From Clostridiales bacterium UBA735 (lineage in GTDB: Bacteria > Bacillota > Clostridia > Oscillospirales > Oscillospiraceae): a stretch of 13,877 bases of DNA. The position numbers and the translations under genes are program-made. The notes under the pieces were generated by a model. The model was not told where the DNA came from and ran no database searches. It saw only the letters and a list, made by a program, of their open reading frames with translations. Shown piece by piece: positions 1 to 7,058 of the stretch; position 1 is the first letter of the stretch; every line of letters begins with the position of its first letter. The DNA lies in contig DBLB01000123.1 of NCBI GenBank assembly GCA_002298695.1, positions 1,893-15,769 on the forward strand, in the 5' to 3' direction.

Positions 1-460
1 TGACCTCGCGCGAGCAGCCGGCAGCGAACTTCTTGTCCTTGTACTTCTTCTTGACGGACTTGACCTCGAGGTCGCTGACGCTCTTGCTCGGGCGCATGAG
101 GGCGGCCGCGCCGATCAGGCCGGTCAGCTCTTCGGTCGCGTAGAGCACCTTTTCCATCTCATGCTCCGGCGCAATGTCGCAGCAGATACCGTATCCGTGG
201 CTGGCGACGGCGTGAATCGTCCGCTCGTCGACGCCGGCCTCGCGCATCAGCTCCTGGCATTTCTGACAGTGCTCCTCCGGCCACTGCTCGAAATCAAGGT
301 CGTGCAGCAGGCCGACCGTGGCCCAGAAATCGGCCTCGTCGCCATAGCCAAGCTCATTTGCATACCAGCGCATCACGGCCTCGACCGTCAGCGCATGCTG
401 TAAATGGAAATGCTCGCGGTTGTATTTCGTCAAAAGCGCCCATGCATCGTTTCGTTCCAT
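1..460 (-). CDS. HD-domain phosphohydrolase-like protein, 3' end outside the window
   Basis: The first 153 codons are visible from ATG at 460; the frame is open to the window edge, so the C-terminus is missing. The protein begins MERNDAWALLTKY and carries an HD-superfamily pattern: H22 in an early helix, the metal-binding H53-D54 pair in GLLHDLDF, and later histidines H83 and H88 (IHAVASHGYG). This arrangement is typical of small HD/HDIG metal-dependent phosphohydrolases of Firmicutes, which act on nucleotides or other phosphate esters in the cytoplasm; the substrate cannot be told from sequence. The start is supported by a purine-rich AGGTAGG stretch upstream and by a consensus promoter (495-522). 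It lies 58 bp downstream of greA on the same strand but appears to have its own promoter. The last visible part is lysine-rich (SVKKKYKDKK). Confidence 0.8.
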   Translation of the reverse strand, partial: MERNDAWALLTKYNREHFHLQHALTVEAVMRWYANELGYGDEADFWATVGLLHDLDFEQWPEEHCQKCQELMREAGVDERTIHAVASHGYGICCDIAPEHEMEKVLYATEELTGLIGAAALMRPSKSVSDLEVKSVKKKYKDKKFAAGCSREV

Positions 461-494
461 ATCTTTCTGCCTACCTTTTCAGTATGTTGCTGTC

Positions 495-522
495 ATTGTA
501 CCACGGAAATCGCCGTTGTCAA
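495..522 (-). promoter_or_regulatory. Sigma-70-type promoter of the HD-domain gene
   Basis: On the minus strand, TTGACA (517-522) is followed after 16 bp by TACAAT (495-500). The -35 box is a perfect consensus and overlaps the greA stop codon TGA (519-521). Transcription would begin about 25-30 nt before the ATG at 460. Confidence 0.75.
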
Positions 523-1022
523 TAGCTGCTGATGGGCAAAGAGGCGTCGTCCTGTCCTTTTTCGACAGCGCGGATAACGATGTCATAGCTGTAATTGTCG
601 TTGACCTGCACGGTCACGCGGTCGCCCACTTTGTGTCCCAGCACAGCCTTGCCGACCGGGGATTCCTTGCTGATGAGGCCCTTGAGGGCGTTCTGCCGGA
701 GCGTGGTGACCAGTTCGATGGTCTGCTCCTCATCGTCCTCCTCAATATAGATCGTCACCTTGTCGAACAGACCGATCTCGTCCGCGTTCGAGCGGACGTC
801 GATGACCTTTGCCGTTTTGATCATGCGCTCGAGATAGCGGATGCGGCTGTCGTTGCGGTTTTTCTCGCGTTTGGCCGATTTATATTCAAAATTCTCACTC
901 AGATCTCCGAATTCGCGGGCTGTTTTGACATCCTCGATCAGCTTTGGGCGCAGCTCAATACGCCGGTATTCCAGCTCTTCCTGCATCTTTTGGATGTCGA
1001 CTGCCGTCAGTTCATCGTTCAT
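519..1022 (-). CDS. greA: Transcription elongation factor GreA (Clostridia-type paralogue)
   Basis: This 167-residue protein binds the RNA polymerase secondary channel and stimulates cleavage of backtracked RNA. The N-terminal half (about residues 5-75) is the charged antiparallel coiled coil. Its tip carries GDLSEN (39-44) with the acidic D40 and E43 that coordinate catalytic Mg2+ in Gre factors. The C-terminal FKBP-like half contains the conserved SPVGKAVLGHKVGD (121-134). It is slightly longer than the usual length of about 158 residues and has the N-terminus of the divergent GreA copy common in Clostridia, so a second, standard greA may exist elsewhere in the genome. The start is supported by a GGAAAGGAAG ribosome site and a strong upstream promoter. 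It is divergent from trmO. Confidence 0.93.
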   Translation of the reverse strand: MNDELTAVDIQKMQEELEYRRIELRPKLIEDVKTAREFGDLSENFEYKSAKREKNRNDSRIRYLERMIKTAKVIDVRSNADEIGLFDKVTIYIEEDDEEQTIELVTTLRQNALKGLISKESPVGKAVLGHKVGDRVTVQVNDNYSYDIVIRAVEKGQDDASLPISSY

Positions 1023-1051
1023 AAGAACGCTTCCTTTCCTGATTTTCCATC

Positions 1052-1080
1052 ATTATAGCGCGCTGGGATAGAATTGTAAA
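1052..1080 (-). promoter_or_regulatory. Sigma-70-type promoter of greA
   Basis: On the minus strand, TTTACA (1075-1080) and a perfect TATAAT (1052-1057) are separated by exactly 17 bp, about 30 bp upstream of the greA start codon. Confidence 0.8.
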
Positions 1081-1098
1081 ACAAATTTTGAAGTTTTG

Positions 1099-1107
1099 TG
1101 ATATGAT
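1099..1107 (+). promoter_or_regulatory. Possible extended -10 promoter of trmO
   Basis: The plus strand contains TGATATGAT, matching an extended -10 (TGn + TATGAT), 31 bp before the trmO ATG. No good -35 hexamer lies 16-18 bp upstream; TTGTAA (1074-1079) is 22 bp away. This is a weaker call than the greA promoter it faces. Confidence 0.4.
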
Positions 1108-1137
1108 AATAGCAAGACAAAAAAAGGAGTATATACT

Positions 1138-1809
1138 ATGCAGCCGATCGCCCATATTCATACGGATTTCCCAACAAAATTCGGCGTACCGCGCCAGTCC
1201 GGTCTCGTCGACCGGCTGACGTCGGCAATCGTCTTTGAACCGGAATTCCGCAATCCGGACTATCTGCGCGGCATCGAGGGATGGAGTCACCTCTGGCTGC
1301 TCTGGCAGTTCCACCAGATCGCGCCGGACGACTATTCGCCGACGGTCCTGCCGCCGAAGCTCGGCGGCAAGACGCGCGTCGGCGTGTTCGCGACGCGCTC
1401 GCCGTTCCGCCCGAACCACATGGGTCTCTCCGTGGTGCGGCTCGTGTCCGTCGACTGGGCGGCGAAGGGCGGACCGATGCTCTTTGTGACGGGCGCGGAC
1501 ATGGTCGACGGGACGCCCATTTTTGACATCAAGCCGTATGTGCCGTATGCCGACAGCGTGCCGGATGCAGCGGACGCCTTCGCCGGAACGCGGCAGGACG
1601 CACCGCTTACCGTCGTCTTTCCGGAACCCTGGCGCGGAATGATCGCGCCGGAGAAGCTGGAGGGGCTGACGCAGGCGCTCTCGCTCAATCCACGGCCCGG
1701 TTATCAGCACGACCCTGCGCGCCGCTACGGCTTCAATTTTGACGGGCTTGACGTACGCTTCACGATCGACGGCGACACGCTCACCGTTGTGGAGGTTGTC
1801 CCTCTCTGA
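1138..1809 (+). CDS. trmO: tRNA (N6-threonylcarbamoyladenosine37-N6)-methyltransferase TrmO (TsaA/YaeB family)
   Basis: The 223-residue product matches the TrmO/TsaA family, which uses S-adenosylmethionine to convert t6A37 to m6t6A37 in tRNAs decoding ACY codons. The N-terminal beta-barrel begins with PIAHIHTDF. The family signatures are RSPFRPNHMGLS (87-98), preceded by GKTRVGVFATR, and D121 followed by DGTPIFDIKPYVPYAD (124-139). The C-terminal third, with RRYGFNFDGLDVRF, fits the short C-terminal domain of bacterial TrmO. Length is close to the E. coli protein (about 235). A clear AGGAGT ribosome site lies 7-8 nt before the ATG. It is a single gene: divergent from greA and closed by a hairpin terminator. 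Confidence 0.93.
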   Translation: MQPIAHIHTDFPTKFGVPRQSGLVDRLTSAIVFEPEFRNPDYLRGIEGWSHLWLLWQFHQIAPDDYSPTVLPPKLGGKTRVGVFATRSPFRPNHMGLSVVRLVSVDWAAKGGPMLFVTGADMVDGTPIFDIKPYVPYADSVPDAADAFAGTRQDAPLTVVFPEPWRGMIAPEKLEGLTQALSLNPRPGYQHDPARRYGFNFDGLDVRFTIDGDTLTVVEVVPL

Positions 1810-1814
1810 CGGGC

Positions 1815-1850
1815 AAACAGGAAGAAGGCAACCGCCTCCTTCCTGTTTTT
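1815..1850 (+). terminator. Rho-independent terminator of trmO, shared by convergent genes
   Basis: A stem of 14 base pairs with one A-C mismatch (1815-1829 with 1834-1848, loop AACC) starts 6 bp after the trmO stop, and its 3' arm merges into TTTTT. On the minus strand the same hairpin follows the ferritin-like gene, but its U-run is only TTTG, so it is weaker in that direction. Confidence 0.85.
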
Positions 1851-1855
1851 ACTTC

Positions 1856-2332
1856 TTACAGGGTGTGCTGGAGCAGCTTGTAGAGCTGCTGGGCGTGGCG
1901 GCATTCGTCGCGGGCCATCTGTTCAAAGGTGCAGCTCTGCGCACCGGCCAGCGCCGCCATCTCCTGATAGTGTGCCTGTGCGCACAGCTCTTCCTCGTAG
2001 TGCTGGCGCAGGCGCTCGTTCAGGCAGGCTGTGCAGTCCGGCTTCGCCGCTTCCGGGCAGAATTTCTTTCCGGTTTTGATGTAGTAGAGCGCGGCGAGCT
2101 GCTTTGCATGCGCCGCCTCGTCGCAGGCAATCTTCAGCAGCGTTCCGTGGGCGCACTGCGGCGCGCAGGCCGCCAGCGCGCGGTAGCCTGCCGCGTCCTG
2201 CCACTCCCCCTGCGCCATCTCCGCAAGGTGCTGCGCCGTGAGCTGCGGGGGCTGCTTTTCACCGGATGGGCACGGCACATTCATCACCCGACTCCACACC
2301 TGCCGGGCCTTTGGATCGTCCATTGGAATCAT
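1856..2332 (-). CDS. Cysteine-rich ferritin-like diiron domain protein
   Basis: From ATG at 2332 the product is 158 residues. This start is chosen because AGGGAGGG lies just upstream; the frame extends further upstream but into a terminator hairpin. The sequence is mostly helical with ferritin/rubrerythrin-like iron ligands: E43 in GEWQDAAGY, E72-x-x-H75 in CDEAAHA, EEE at 113-115 and E124, then E143-x-x-H146 in RDECRHA. Two ExxH helices plus two further Glu helices fit a four-helix diiron bundle. There is no C-terminal rubredoxin domain, but ten cysteines (21, 56, 60, 70, 92, 100, 103, 117, 134, 144) occur, far more than usual. A role in peroxide or oxygen detoxification or in metal handling is likely from family knowledge; the exact activity is unknown. 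It is a stand-alone gene between two terminators with no convincing promoter in the short upstream gap. Confidence 0.75.
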   Translation of the reverse strand: MIPMDDPKARQVWSRVMNVPCPSGEKQPPQLTAQHLAEMAQGEWQDAAGYRALAACAPQCAHGTLLKIACDEAAHAKQLAALYYIKTGKKFCPEAAKPDCTACLNERLRQHYEEELCAQAHYQEMAALAGAQSCTFEQMARDECRHAQQLYKLLQHTL

Positions 2333-2390
2333 TCGGATCCCTCCTTCCCTCCATCGTATGAGGAAGGCAGGAGCTCTGTTACCCGATACA

Positions 2391-2427
2391 AAAACAGCAA
2401 CAGCAGTCCGTCTGCTGTTGCTGTTTT
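2391..2427 (-). terminator. Rho-independent terminator of the xdhABC operon
   Basis: A perfect 16-bp stem (2391-2406 with 2412-2427, 5-nt loop) lies 12 bp beyond the xdhC stop. The minus-strand 3' arm ends in TTTTTG. The hairpin could also act on the plus strand, where it ends in TTTT. Confidence 0.85.
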
Positions 2428-2439
2428 GCGTGCACAATG

Positions 2440-2946
2440 TCAGCGGACAGCATCCGCTTCCTCATTTTTGCCGAGGCGGCGGAGCATGGTCTTCTTGACG
2501 GCGCGGAAGATGTTCTGATAGCCCGTGCAGCGGCAGAGATGGCCGGAGAGCAACTTGCGCAGCTCGTCGTCCGTATACTCCTCGCCGGAGTTGACGATCT
2601 CGGTCGCGGTCAGGATGAAGCCGGGGATGCAGAAGCCGCACTGGATGGAGGTCTCCTCCATGAAGGCCTTCTGCACGTCGGAGAGCGTCCCGTCCGGGTT
2701 CATCAGGCCCTCGAGCGTGACGATGTCCTTGCCCTCGGCCCAGACGGCCAGATACAGGCAGGTATTGATGGCCTCGCCATTGATGAGCGCGGTACAGGCA
2801 CCGCACTCGCCGACTTCGCAGCCTTTCTTCACCGATGTCAGTCGGTAGTCGTTGCGCAGCATGTCCGTTAAGCTCGCGCGGACGTCGACCACCTTTTCGG
2901 ATTTCTTGCCGTTGATGGTGCAAGTGACCAGTTGATACTGTGCCAT
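2440..2946 (-). CDS. xdhC: Xanthine dehydrogenase iron-sulfur subunit XdhC
   Basis: This 168-residue subunit carries two [2Fe-2S] clusters that pass electrons from the Mo site of XdhA to the FAD of XdhB. The N-terminal plant-type ferredoxin domain has C43, C48, C51 (GCEVGECGAC) and C63. The C-terminal four-helix domain has C103-x2-C106 (QCGFC) and C138-x-C140 (GHLCRCTGY). All eight cluster ligands are present, and length and order match E. coli XdhC. The ATG overlaps the xdhB stop by one base (TGATG), so the genes are translationally coupled, and GGAGG lies upstream. It is the last gene of the operon, followed by a perfect hairpin terminator. Confidence 0.95.
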   Translation of the reverse strand: MAQYQLVTCTINGKKSEKVVDVRASLTDMLRNDYRLTSVKKGCEVGECGACTALINGEAINTCLYLAVWAEGKDIVTLEGLMNPDGTLSDVQKAFMEETSIQCGFCIPGFILTATEIVNSGEEYTDDELRKLLSGHLCRCTGYQNIFRAVKKTMLRRLGKNEEADAVR

Positions 2947-3833
2947 CAGATCTCACCTCCGCAGCGTTTGACAGATTCGATCAGGCCGCGCCGGCACATT
3001 TCCACGGCGATGTGCTGCCGGAATGCCTTGCTCGCGCGCCAGGAATCACGCGGGTTGATGTCCTCAAGGACGGTCTTGGCGCACGCCTCGATGTTTTCCA
3101 TCGTAATGGGCTTCCCATTCAGGAACGCCTCGGCCGTGGGGGCGCGCATGGGCACGGGACCTGCGACACCGTAGCCGATGCGGACGCGGTCGAACGTCTT
3201 TTTGTCGGCGCTGAGGCGGACGTTGACGGAGCAGCCGGTCGTCGCGATCTCCATCGCGTTGCGCATGCCGTATTTCAGGTAGTAGCCCCAGGTGTTCTCA
3301 TACGACTCCTTCGGGATCAGGATGGCCGTCTGGATCTCGCCCTCGGCGACGTTGATGTCGACCGTGCCGGCCTTGATGTAAAAGTCCTTGATCGGGAGAT
3401 ACCGTTTGCCGTGGATACCGGTCAGCTCAACGATGGCCTCCCACGCAAAGAGCGTCGAGGCGGAGTCCGCCGACGTGACGCCGTTGCAGGTATTGCCGCC
3501 GATGGTGCCGGCGTTGCGGATCTGCGGGCCGCCGACCATGTCCACGGCCTCGCCGAGGACATGGATGTATTTCTGGATAATGGGGTCGTGCGTGATGTGG
3601 GAAAAGACGGTGAGCGAGCCGATGCGGATCGTGCCGTCGTCCTCCATCGTTACGCCGCGCAGCTCGTCCAGCTTCTGGATGGAGATGAGCTCTTTTCCGG
3701 CGCGGCGGCCTTCGCGGACCTGGACGAGCACGTCTGTGCCGCCCGCGATGATCTGCGCCTCTGGATGCTCGATGCGGAGCTGACAGGCATGGGCCACGCT
3801 GGTCGCTTCGTAGAGCGCTTTGATGTCATACAT
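2946..3833 (-). CDS. xdhB: Xanthine dehydrogenase FAD-binding subunit XdhB
   Basis: The 295-residue protein is the FAD subunit (CO-dehydrogenase flavoprotein / PCMH fold) of the molybdo-hydroxylase. The FAD-contacting motifs are AGGTDV (30-35) and GGPQIRNAGTIGGN (101-114), followed by the NGVTSADSAS segment. The C-terminal domain contains WRASKAFRQH. It aligns along its full length with E. coli XdhB as remembered. The electron acceptor (NAD+ or another carrier) cannot be decided from sequence. AGGAGG lies 9-10 nt upstream of the ATG; the gap to xdhA is 16 bp, and the stop overlaps the xdhC start, as expected for subunits made in equal amounts. Confidence 0.95.
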   Translation of the reverse strand: MYDIKALYEATSVAHACQLRIEHPEAQIIAGGTDVLVQVREGRRAGKELISIQKLDELRGVTMEDDGTIRIGSLTVFSHITHDPIIQKYIHVLGEAVDMVGGPQIRNAGTIGGNTCNGVTSADSASTLFAWEAIVELTGIHGKRYLPIKDFYIKAGTVDINVAEGEIQTAILIPKESYENTWGYYLKYGMRNAMEIATTGCSVNVRLSADKKTFDRVRIGYGVAGPVPMRAPTAEAFLNGKPITMENIEACAKTVLEDINPRDSWRASKAFRQHIAVEMCRRGLIESVKRCGGEI

Positions 3834-3849
3834 GATGCGGTTCCTCCTC

Positions 3850-6144
3850 TCAGTCCTGGATCAGTCCGGCCTTTGTGAACTCCGCGAACAGCACATGCGG
3901 CGTGATCGGGCAGCGGTCGATGGCGACGCCCGTCGCCTGCAGGATCGCGTTGCGGATGGCCGGAGCCGGGGAGCATGCGGGCGGCTCGCCCAGGGCCTTG
4001 GTGCCGAAGGCGGACGTCGGCTCGTAGTTTTCAACGAAAGCGGCCTGCAGATCCGGATGATCCATAAAGGTGGAGAGCTTGTAGTCCAGCAGGTTGTTGT
4101 TGAGCGGCTTGCCGGTCTTCGGGTCGAAGATCAGCTGCTCCGACAGTCCGTAGCCGATGCCCATCGACATGCCGCCGTGGACCTGTCCTTCGGCGAGGGC
4201 GGGGTTGATGAGCTTGCCGCAGTCGTGGACGTTCAGGATGTTCAGCAGTCTGGCCTTGCACATCGGGATATCGACCTCGACCTCGGCAAACGTGCAGCCG
4301 AAGGAATAGGCGTTGTTGCGGATGGTGTAGGTGGATTCGGCGGTGATGTGCTCGGAATGCACCGGATTATACTGCGCGGTCATGGCCAGTTCAGAAAGAC
4401 TCATCAGCACGCGGCCATCCGGCACGCGGACGATGTTGGAGTCGATGATGTCGAGGTTGTCCACGGTCTGCCGCGTGACCTCACAGGCGTACTCCAGAAT
4501 TTTCTTTTTCAGCAGCCCGGCGGTCTGCCGGATGGAGAAGCCCGCGACGTAGGTCTGCCGGGAGGCGTAGGCCCCGAGGCCGGTCGGCGTGATGTCGGTG
4601 TCCTGACAGGAGACGACGTGGACCTTCTTGTAATCCGAGAGGCCGAGCGCCTCGGCGGTCATCTGGGCATAGGCGGTGTCCGCGCCCTGCCCGATCTCCG
4701 TCTCGCCGCACTGCATCGTGACGGTGCCGTCGAGATTCAGCTGCATGCGGTTGGACGACGTTTCGAGCGAGATCGGGAAAACGGCGGTATTGTACCAGAA
4801 CGTCGCCACGCCGACGCCCCGGCGGATCGGTCCGGTCTCGTGGGCGTAGGCTTCGCGCTTCTTTTCGTAATCAAACAGCTCCATGCCCTTGGCCAGGCAT
4901 TCGCGGAAGGAGTCGGTATGGTTCTCGTTCTTCGAGAAGCCGTCGACATAGCCCTTCGGCATCAGGTTCTTCCAGCGGTATTCCAGCGGCGTCATGCCGA
5001 CGGCCGCAGCACATTCGTCCGCGTGCGATTCATCGGCGAACGATGCCTGCGGCATGCCGTAGCCGCGCATCGCGCCCGCCGCCGGGATGTTGGTGAAGAC
5101 GGTGTAGGCGTCGCCCTCGAAGTTCGGGCAGGGATAGTGCTGGTTGAACGAGCCGAGCGCCTTGGCCACGATCGAGTGGCCATGCGAGGCGTAGGAGCCC
5201 TGGTTGGAGAAGCACTCGACCTTGCGTGCCGCAATGGAGCCGTCCTTGCGCAGCCACGAGATCATGTGGACGCGGATGGCATGGCGGACGCGGTTGCTCA
5301 CAAACGTCTCCTCGCGGGAGCAGTCGAATTTGACGAGCCGTCCGTTGACCTGCTCGCAGCACCAGGCGCAGAGCGGCTCATACAGGCCGTCCTGCTTGTT
5401 GCCGAAGCCGCCGCCGATATACGGCTTGATGACGCGGATGTCCGCCCACGGGCGGCCCAGCGCCTGGCCGACGATACGCCGGACGATGTGCGGGATCTGC
5501 GTGGAGCTCGTCAGGATGAGGCGGCCATTTTCGCCGTAGCAGAAGCAGCCGTGATTTTCGATGTGGCTGTGCTGCACGGTGGGCGTATCGTACCAGCCCT
5601 CGACGCGGATCAGGCCCGGCTCCTGAATGGCCTCCTGATAATTGCCCGCGGCGGCTGTGGTGTGTTTCAGAATGTTGTTCGGATAATTCTCATGGAGCTG
5701 CGGTGCGCCGTCCTTCATCGCTTCCTGCACGTCCAGCACGAACGGCAGCTCTTCATATTCCACCTGAATGGCCCGCACGGCCTGCATCGCCGCGACCTCG
5801 TTCTCCGCGATGACCGCGCAGACATCGTCGCCGTAATAGCGCACGTGCCGGTTCAGCAGGTGCCGGTCGGCCACGTCCTGATGCCCCGGATCCATCGACC
5901 ACGGGTGGCCCGCCGTGGGGAACGGGCGGTCCGGCGCGTCAAAGCATGTCAGGATCTTCACTACGCCGGGGATCTGCTCCGCCGCCGACGTGTCCACGGA
6001 CTTGACGAAGCCGTGCGCGATCGTCGAATGCTTGACCCGGACGATCAGCGCGTCGCTCGGGGCCAGATCGTCATAGTATTTTGTCCGCCCGGTCGCCTTG
6101 TCAAAGGCGTCGACGCGGATCTCACTCTTCCCCGTGATTGCCAT
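3850..6144 (-). CDS. xdhA: Xanthine dehydrogenase molybdenum-binding subunit XdhA
   Basis: This 764-residue subunit holds the molybdopterin site and hydroxylates purine-type N-heterocycles, typically hypoxanthine and xanthine. Visible motifs are GGGFGNKQDG (244-253), the cofactor loop; SREET (276-280), near the substrate glutamate of xanthine oxidases; GAMRGYGMPQ (357-366) with the substrate-binding R360; GETEIGQGADT (480-490); and KALGEPP (716-722) with the catalytic E720. Length and colinearity match E. coli XdhA, and retention of both the Arg and the Glu favours a purine substrate over an aldehyde. TGGAGG precedes the ATG. It is first in the xdhABC operon, which starts at a promoter near 6222-6250. 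A divergent mocA-type gene probably supplies cytidylylated cofactor. No XdhC/CoxI-type maturation chaperone is present in the window. Confidence 0.94.
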   Translation of the reverse strand: MAITGKSEIRVDAFDKATGRTKYYDDLAPSDALIVRVKHSTIAHGFVKSVDTSAAEQIPGVVKILTCFDAPDRPFPTAGHPWSMDPGHQDVADRHLLNRHVRYYGDDVCAVIAENEVAAMQAVRAIQVEYEELPFVLDVQEAMKDGAPQLHENYPNNILKHTTAAAGNYQEAIQEPGLIRVEGWYDTPTVQHSHIENHGCFCYGENGRLILTSSTQIPHIVRRIVGQALGRPWADIRVIKPYIGGGFGNKQDGLYEPLCAWCCEQVNGRLVKFDCSREETFVSNRVRHAIRVHMISWLRKDGSIAARKVECFSNQGSYASHGHSIVAKALGSFNQHYPCPNFEGDAYTVFTNIPAAGAMRGYGMPQASFADESHADECAAAVGMTPLEYRWKNLMPKGYVDGFSKNENHTDSFRECLAKGMELFDYEKKREAYAHETGPIRRGVGVATFWYNTAVFPISLETSSNRMQLNLDGTVTMQCGETEIGQGADTAYAQMTAEALGLSDYKKVHVVSCQDTDITPTGLGAYASRQTYVAGFSIRQTAGLLKKKILEYACEVTRQTVDNLDIIDSNIVRVPDGRVLMSLSELAMTAQYNPVHSEHITAESTYTIRNNAYSFGCTFAEVEVDIPMCKARLLNILNVHDCGKLINPALAEGQVHGGMSMGIGYGLSEQLIFDPKTGKPLNNNLLDYKLSTFMDHPDLQAAFVENYEPTSAFGTKALGEPPACSPAPAIRNAILQATGVAIDRCPITPHVLFAEFTKAGLIQD

Positions 6145-6177
6145 CGCTGCTCAACCTCCATATGTTTCATAGATGCC

Positions 6178-6204
6178 GGAAAACGCAGCGGATGCGCGTT
6201 TTCC
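6178..6204 (-). other. Hairpin in the xdhABC 5' leader
   Basis: A perfect 9-bp stem (6178-6186 with 6196-6204) with a 9-nt loop lies within the roughly 70-nt xdh leader. No U-run follows and no known riboswitch core was recognised. It may affect mRNA stability or translation, or may be incidental. Confidence 0.4.
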
Positions 6205-6221
6205 CCTTTTGATTTGTTCCC

Positions 6222-6250
6222 ATTGTATCACAACCGGAAGGGAACGCAAA
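6222..6250 (-). promoter_or_regulatory. Promoter of the xdhABC operon
   Basis: On the minus strand TACAAT (6222-6227), preceded by TGA to give an extended -10, lies 17 bp from TTTGCG (6245-6250). The weak -35 suits an activator-dependent promoter. Confidence 0.6.
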
Positions 6251-6256
6251 GAGAAA

Positions 6257-6282
6257 GCGTTATCTTAATTGTGAAATAACGC
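6257..6282. promoter_or_regulatory. Inverted repeat, candidate operator between xdhABC and mocA
   Basis: GCGTTAT (6257-6263) and ATAACGC (6276-6282) form a perfect 7-bp inverted repeat with a 12-bp spacer. The left half-site ends 6 bp upstream of the xdh -35 box, and the repeat is about 35 bp upstream of the mocA -35. A shared regulator site is the simplest reading. On the plus strand the repeat is followed by ATTTTTT, so a terminator is also possible, but no plus-strand gene ends here. Confidence 0.5.
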
Positions 6283-6317
6283 ATTTTTTCGAAACTGCCG
6301 AAAATTTTGTGTCATTC

Positions 6318-6346
6318 TTGCAGTTATGCCCAAAAACGGGTATACT
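6318..6346 (+). promoter_or_regulatory. Promoter of the mocA-type gene
   Basis: TTGCAG (6318-6323) and TATACT (6341-6346) are separated by exactly 17 bp, and the -10 ends 31 bp before the ATG. The match to the sigma-70 consensus is good. Confidence 0.75.
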
Positions 6347-6377
6347 GCTTTGTAGAAACTGACAAGGAGGATGTTCC

Positions 6378-6977
6378 ATGCAGCAGGAACTCAGGATCGG
6401 CTGTCTCGTCATGGCGGCGGGCAGCGGGCGGCGCTTCGGCGGCAACAAGCTCGCCGCCGAGCTGGACGGCAAGCCGCTCATCCGCCGGGCGCTCGAGGCG
6501 GTGCCCGCCGCGCAGTTTTTCGCGGTCGTGGTGGTGAGTCAATACGAAGACATTGAGGAATTGGCCGGGCAGTTCGGCTTTGCGGCCATCCACAATGACC
6601 GGCCCGACCTTGGCCTCAGCCGCACCATCCGGCTCGGCACCGAGGCAATGCGCGGCTGCGACGGCATTTTATACATGGTGGCCGACCAGCCGAAGCTCCG
6701 GCAGGAGACAGTCGCGCAGCTGGTGGAGGTCTGGCGGCAGCACCCGGACAAGATCGTCGGCGCGGGACACGATGGCCGCCGCGGCAACCCCAATCTTTTC
6801 CCGGCAAGATTTTTCCCTGACCTGATGGCGCTCTCCGGCGACCATGGCGGCAGCGCCGTCATCCGTGCGCATGAGGAGGACCTGCTCCTCGTGGAAACCG
6901 ATGCCGCCGAGCTCTTCGACTGTGACACGCCCGAGGCGCTGGATGCGCTCCGTCCGGAGCGGCAGGAAGCTCTGTAG
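6378..6977 (+). CDS. mocA: MocA/MobA-type molybdenum cofactor nucleotidyltransferase
   Basis: This 199-residue protein has a Rossmann-like NTP-transferase fold. The nucleotide-binding loop AAGSGRRFGGNK is at 13-24, the metal-binding aspartate is D103 in VADQP, and further family motifs are RRGNPN (134-139), SGDHGG (153-158) and DCDTPEAL (181-188). Family members transfer CMP (MocA) or GMP (MobA) from CTP or GTP to molybdopterin. Its location, divergent from xdhABC, favours the MocA role, because XdhA-family enzymes use the cytosine dinucleotide form. MocA-like proteins also occur in clusters for selenium-dependent molybdenum hydroxylases, so that is an alternative. AAGGAGG sits 7-8 nt before the ATG, and the gene has its own promoter. 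It is convergent with the SLH gene, sharing a terminator hairpin. Confidence 0.85.
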   Translation: MQQELRIGCLVMAAGSGRRFGGNKLAAELDGKPLIRRALEAVPAAQFFAVVVVSQYEDIEELAGQFGFAAIHNDRPDLGLSRTIRLGTEAMRGCDGILYMVADQPKLRQETVAQLVEVWRQHPDKIVGAGHDGRRGNPNLFPARFFPDLMALSGDHGGSAVIRAHEEDLLLVETDAAELFDCDTPEALDALRPERQEAL

Positions 6978-7058
6978 CCGTACCTTTTCTGCGATTGCGC
7001 ACAAACGTGACTCGGCCGGTCTGGTTGAATGCCGTGCAGCCGACGTTTGGGCATATGC

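Noticed and set aside
420..1058. Open plus-strand frame of 212 codons opposite greA
   Set aside because: Covers greA on the opposite strand; greA is supported by motifs, promoter and ribosome site.
1012..1710. Minus-strand frame of 232 codons opposite trmO
   Set aside because: Arg/His-rich translation without a family, overlapping the greA start and promoter; trmO is clearly the real gene.
2333..2437. Longer N-terminus (35 extra residues) for the ferritin-like protein
   Set aside because: The extension would be encoded by the xdh terminator hairpin and lacks a ribosome site, whereas AGGGAGGG precedes the ATG at 2332.
2940..3878. Open plus-strand frame of 312 codons opposite xdhB
   Set aside because: Antisense shadow of xdhB with the same codon register; no recognisable family.
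6145..6221. Known riboswitch (molybdenum cofactor or purine/xanthine) in the xdh leader
   Set aside because: The leader is only about 70 nt with one simple 9-bp hairpin; no conserved core of these riboswitch classes could be recognised.
3820..6279. Open plus-strand frame of 819 codons opposite xdhA
   Set aside because: It mirrors xdhA codon for codon; xdhA is unmistakable by its motifs, and the antisense frame has no domain and no ribosome site.
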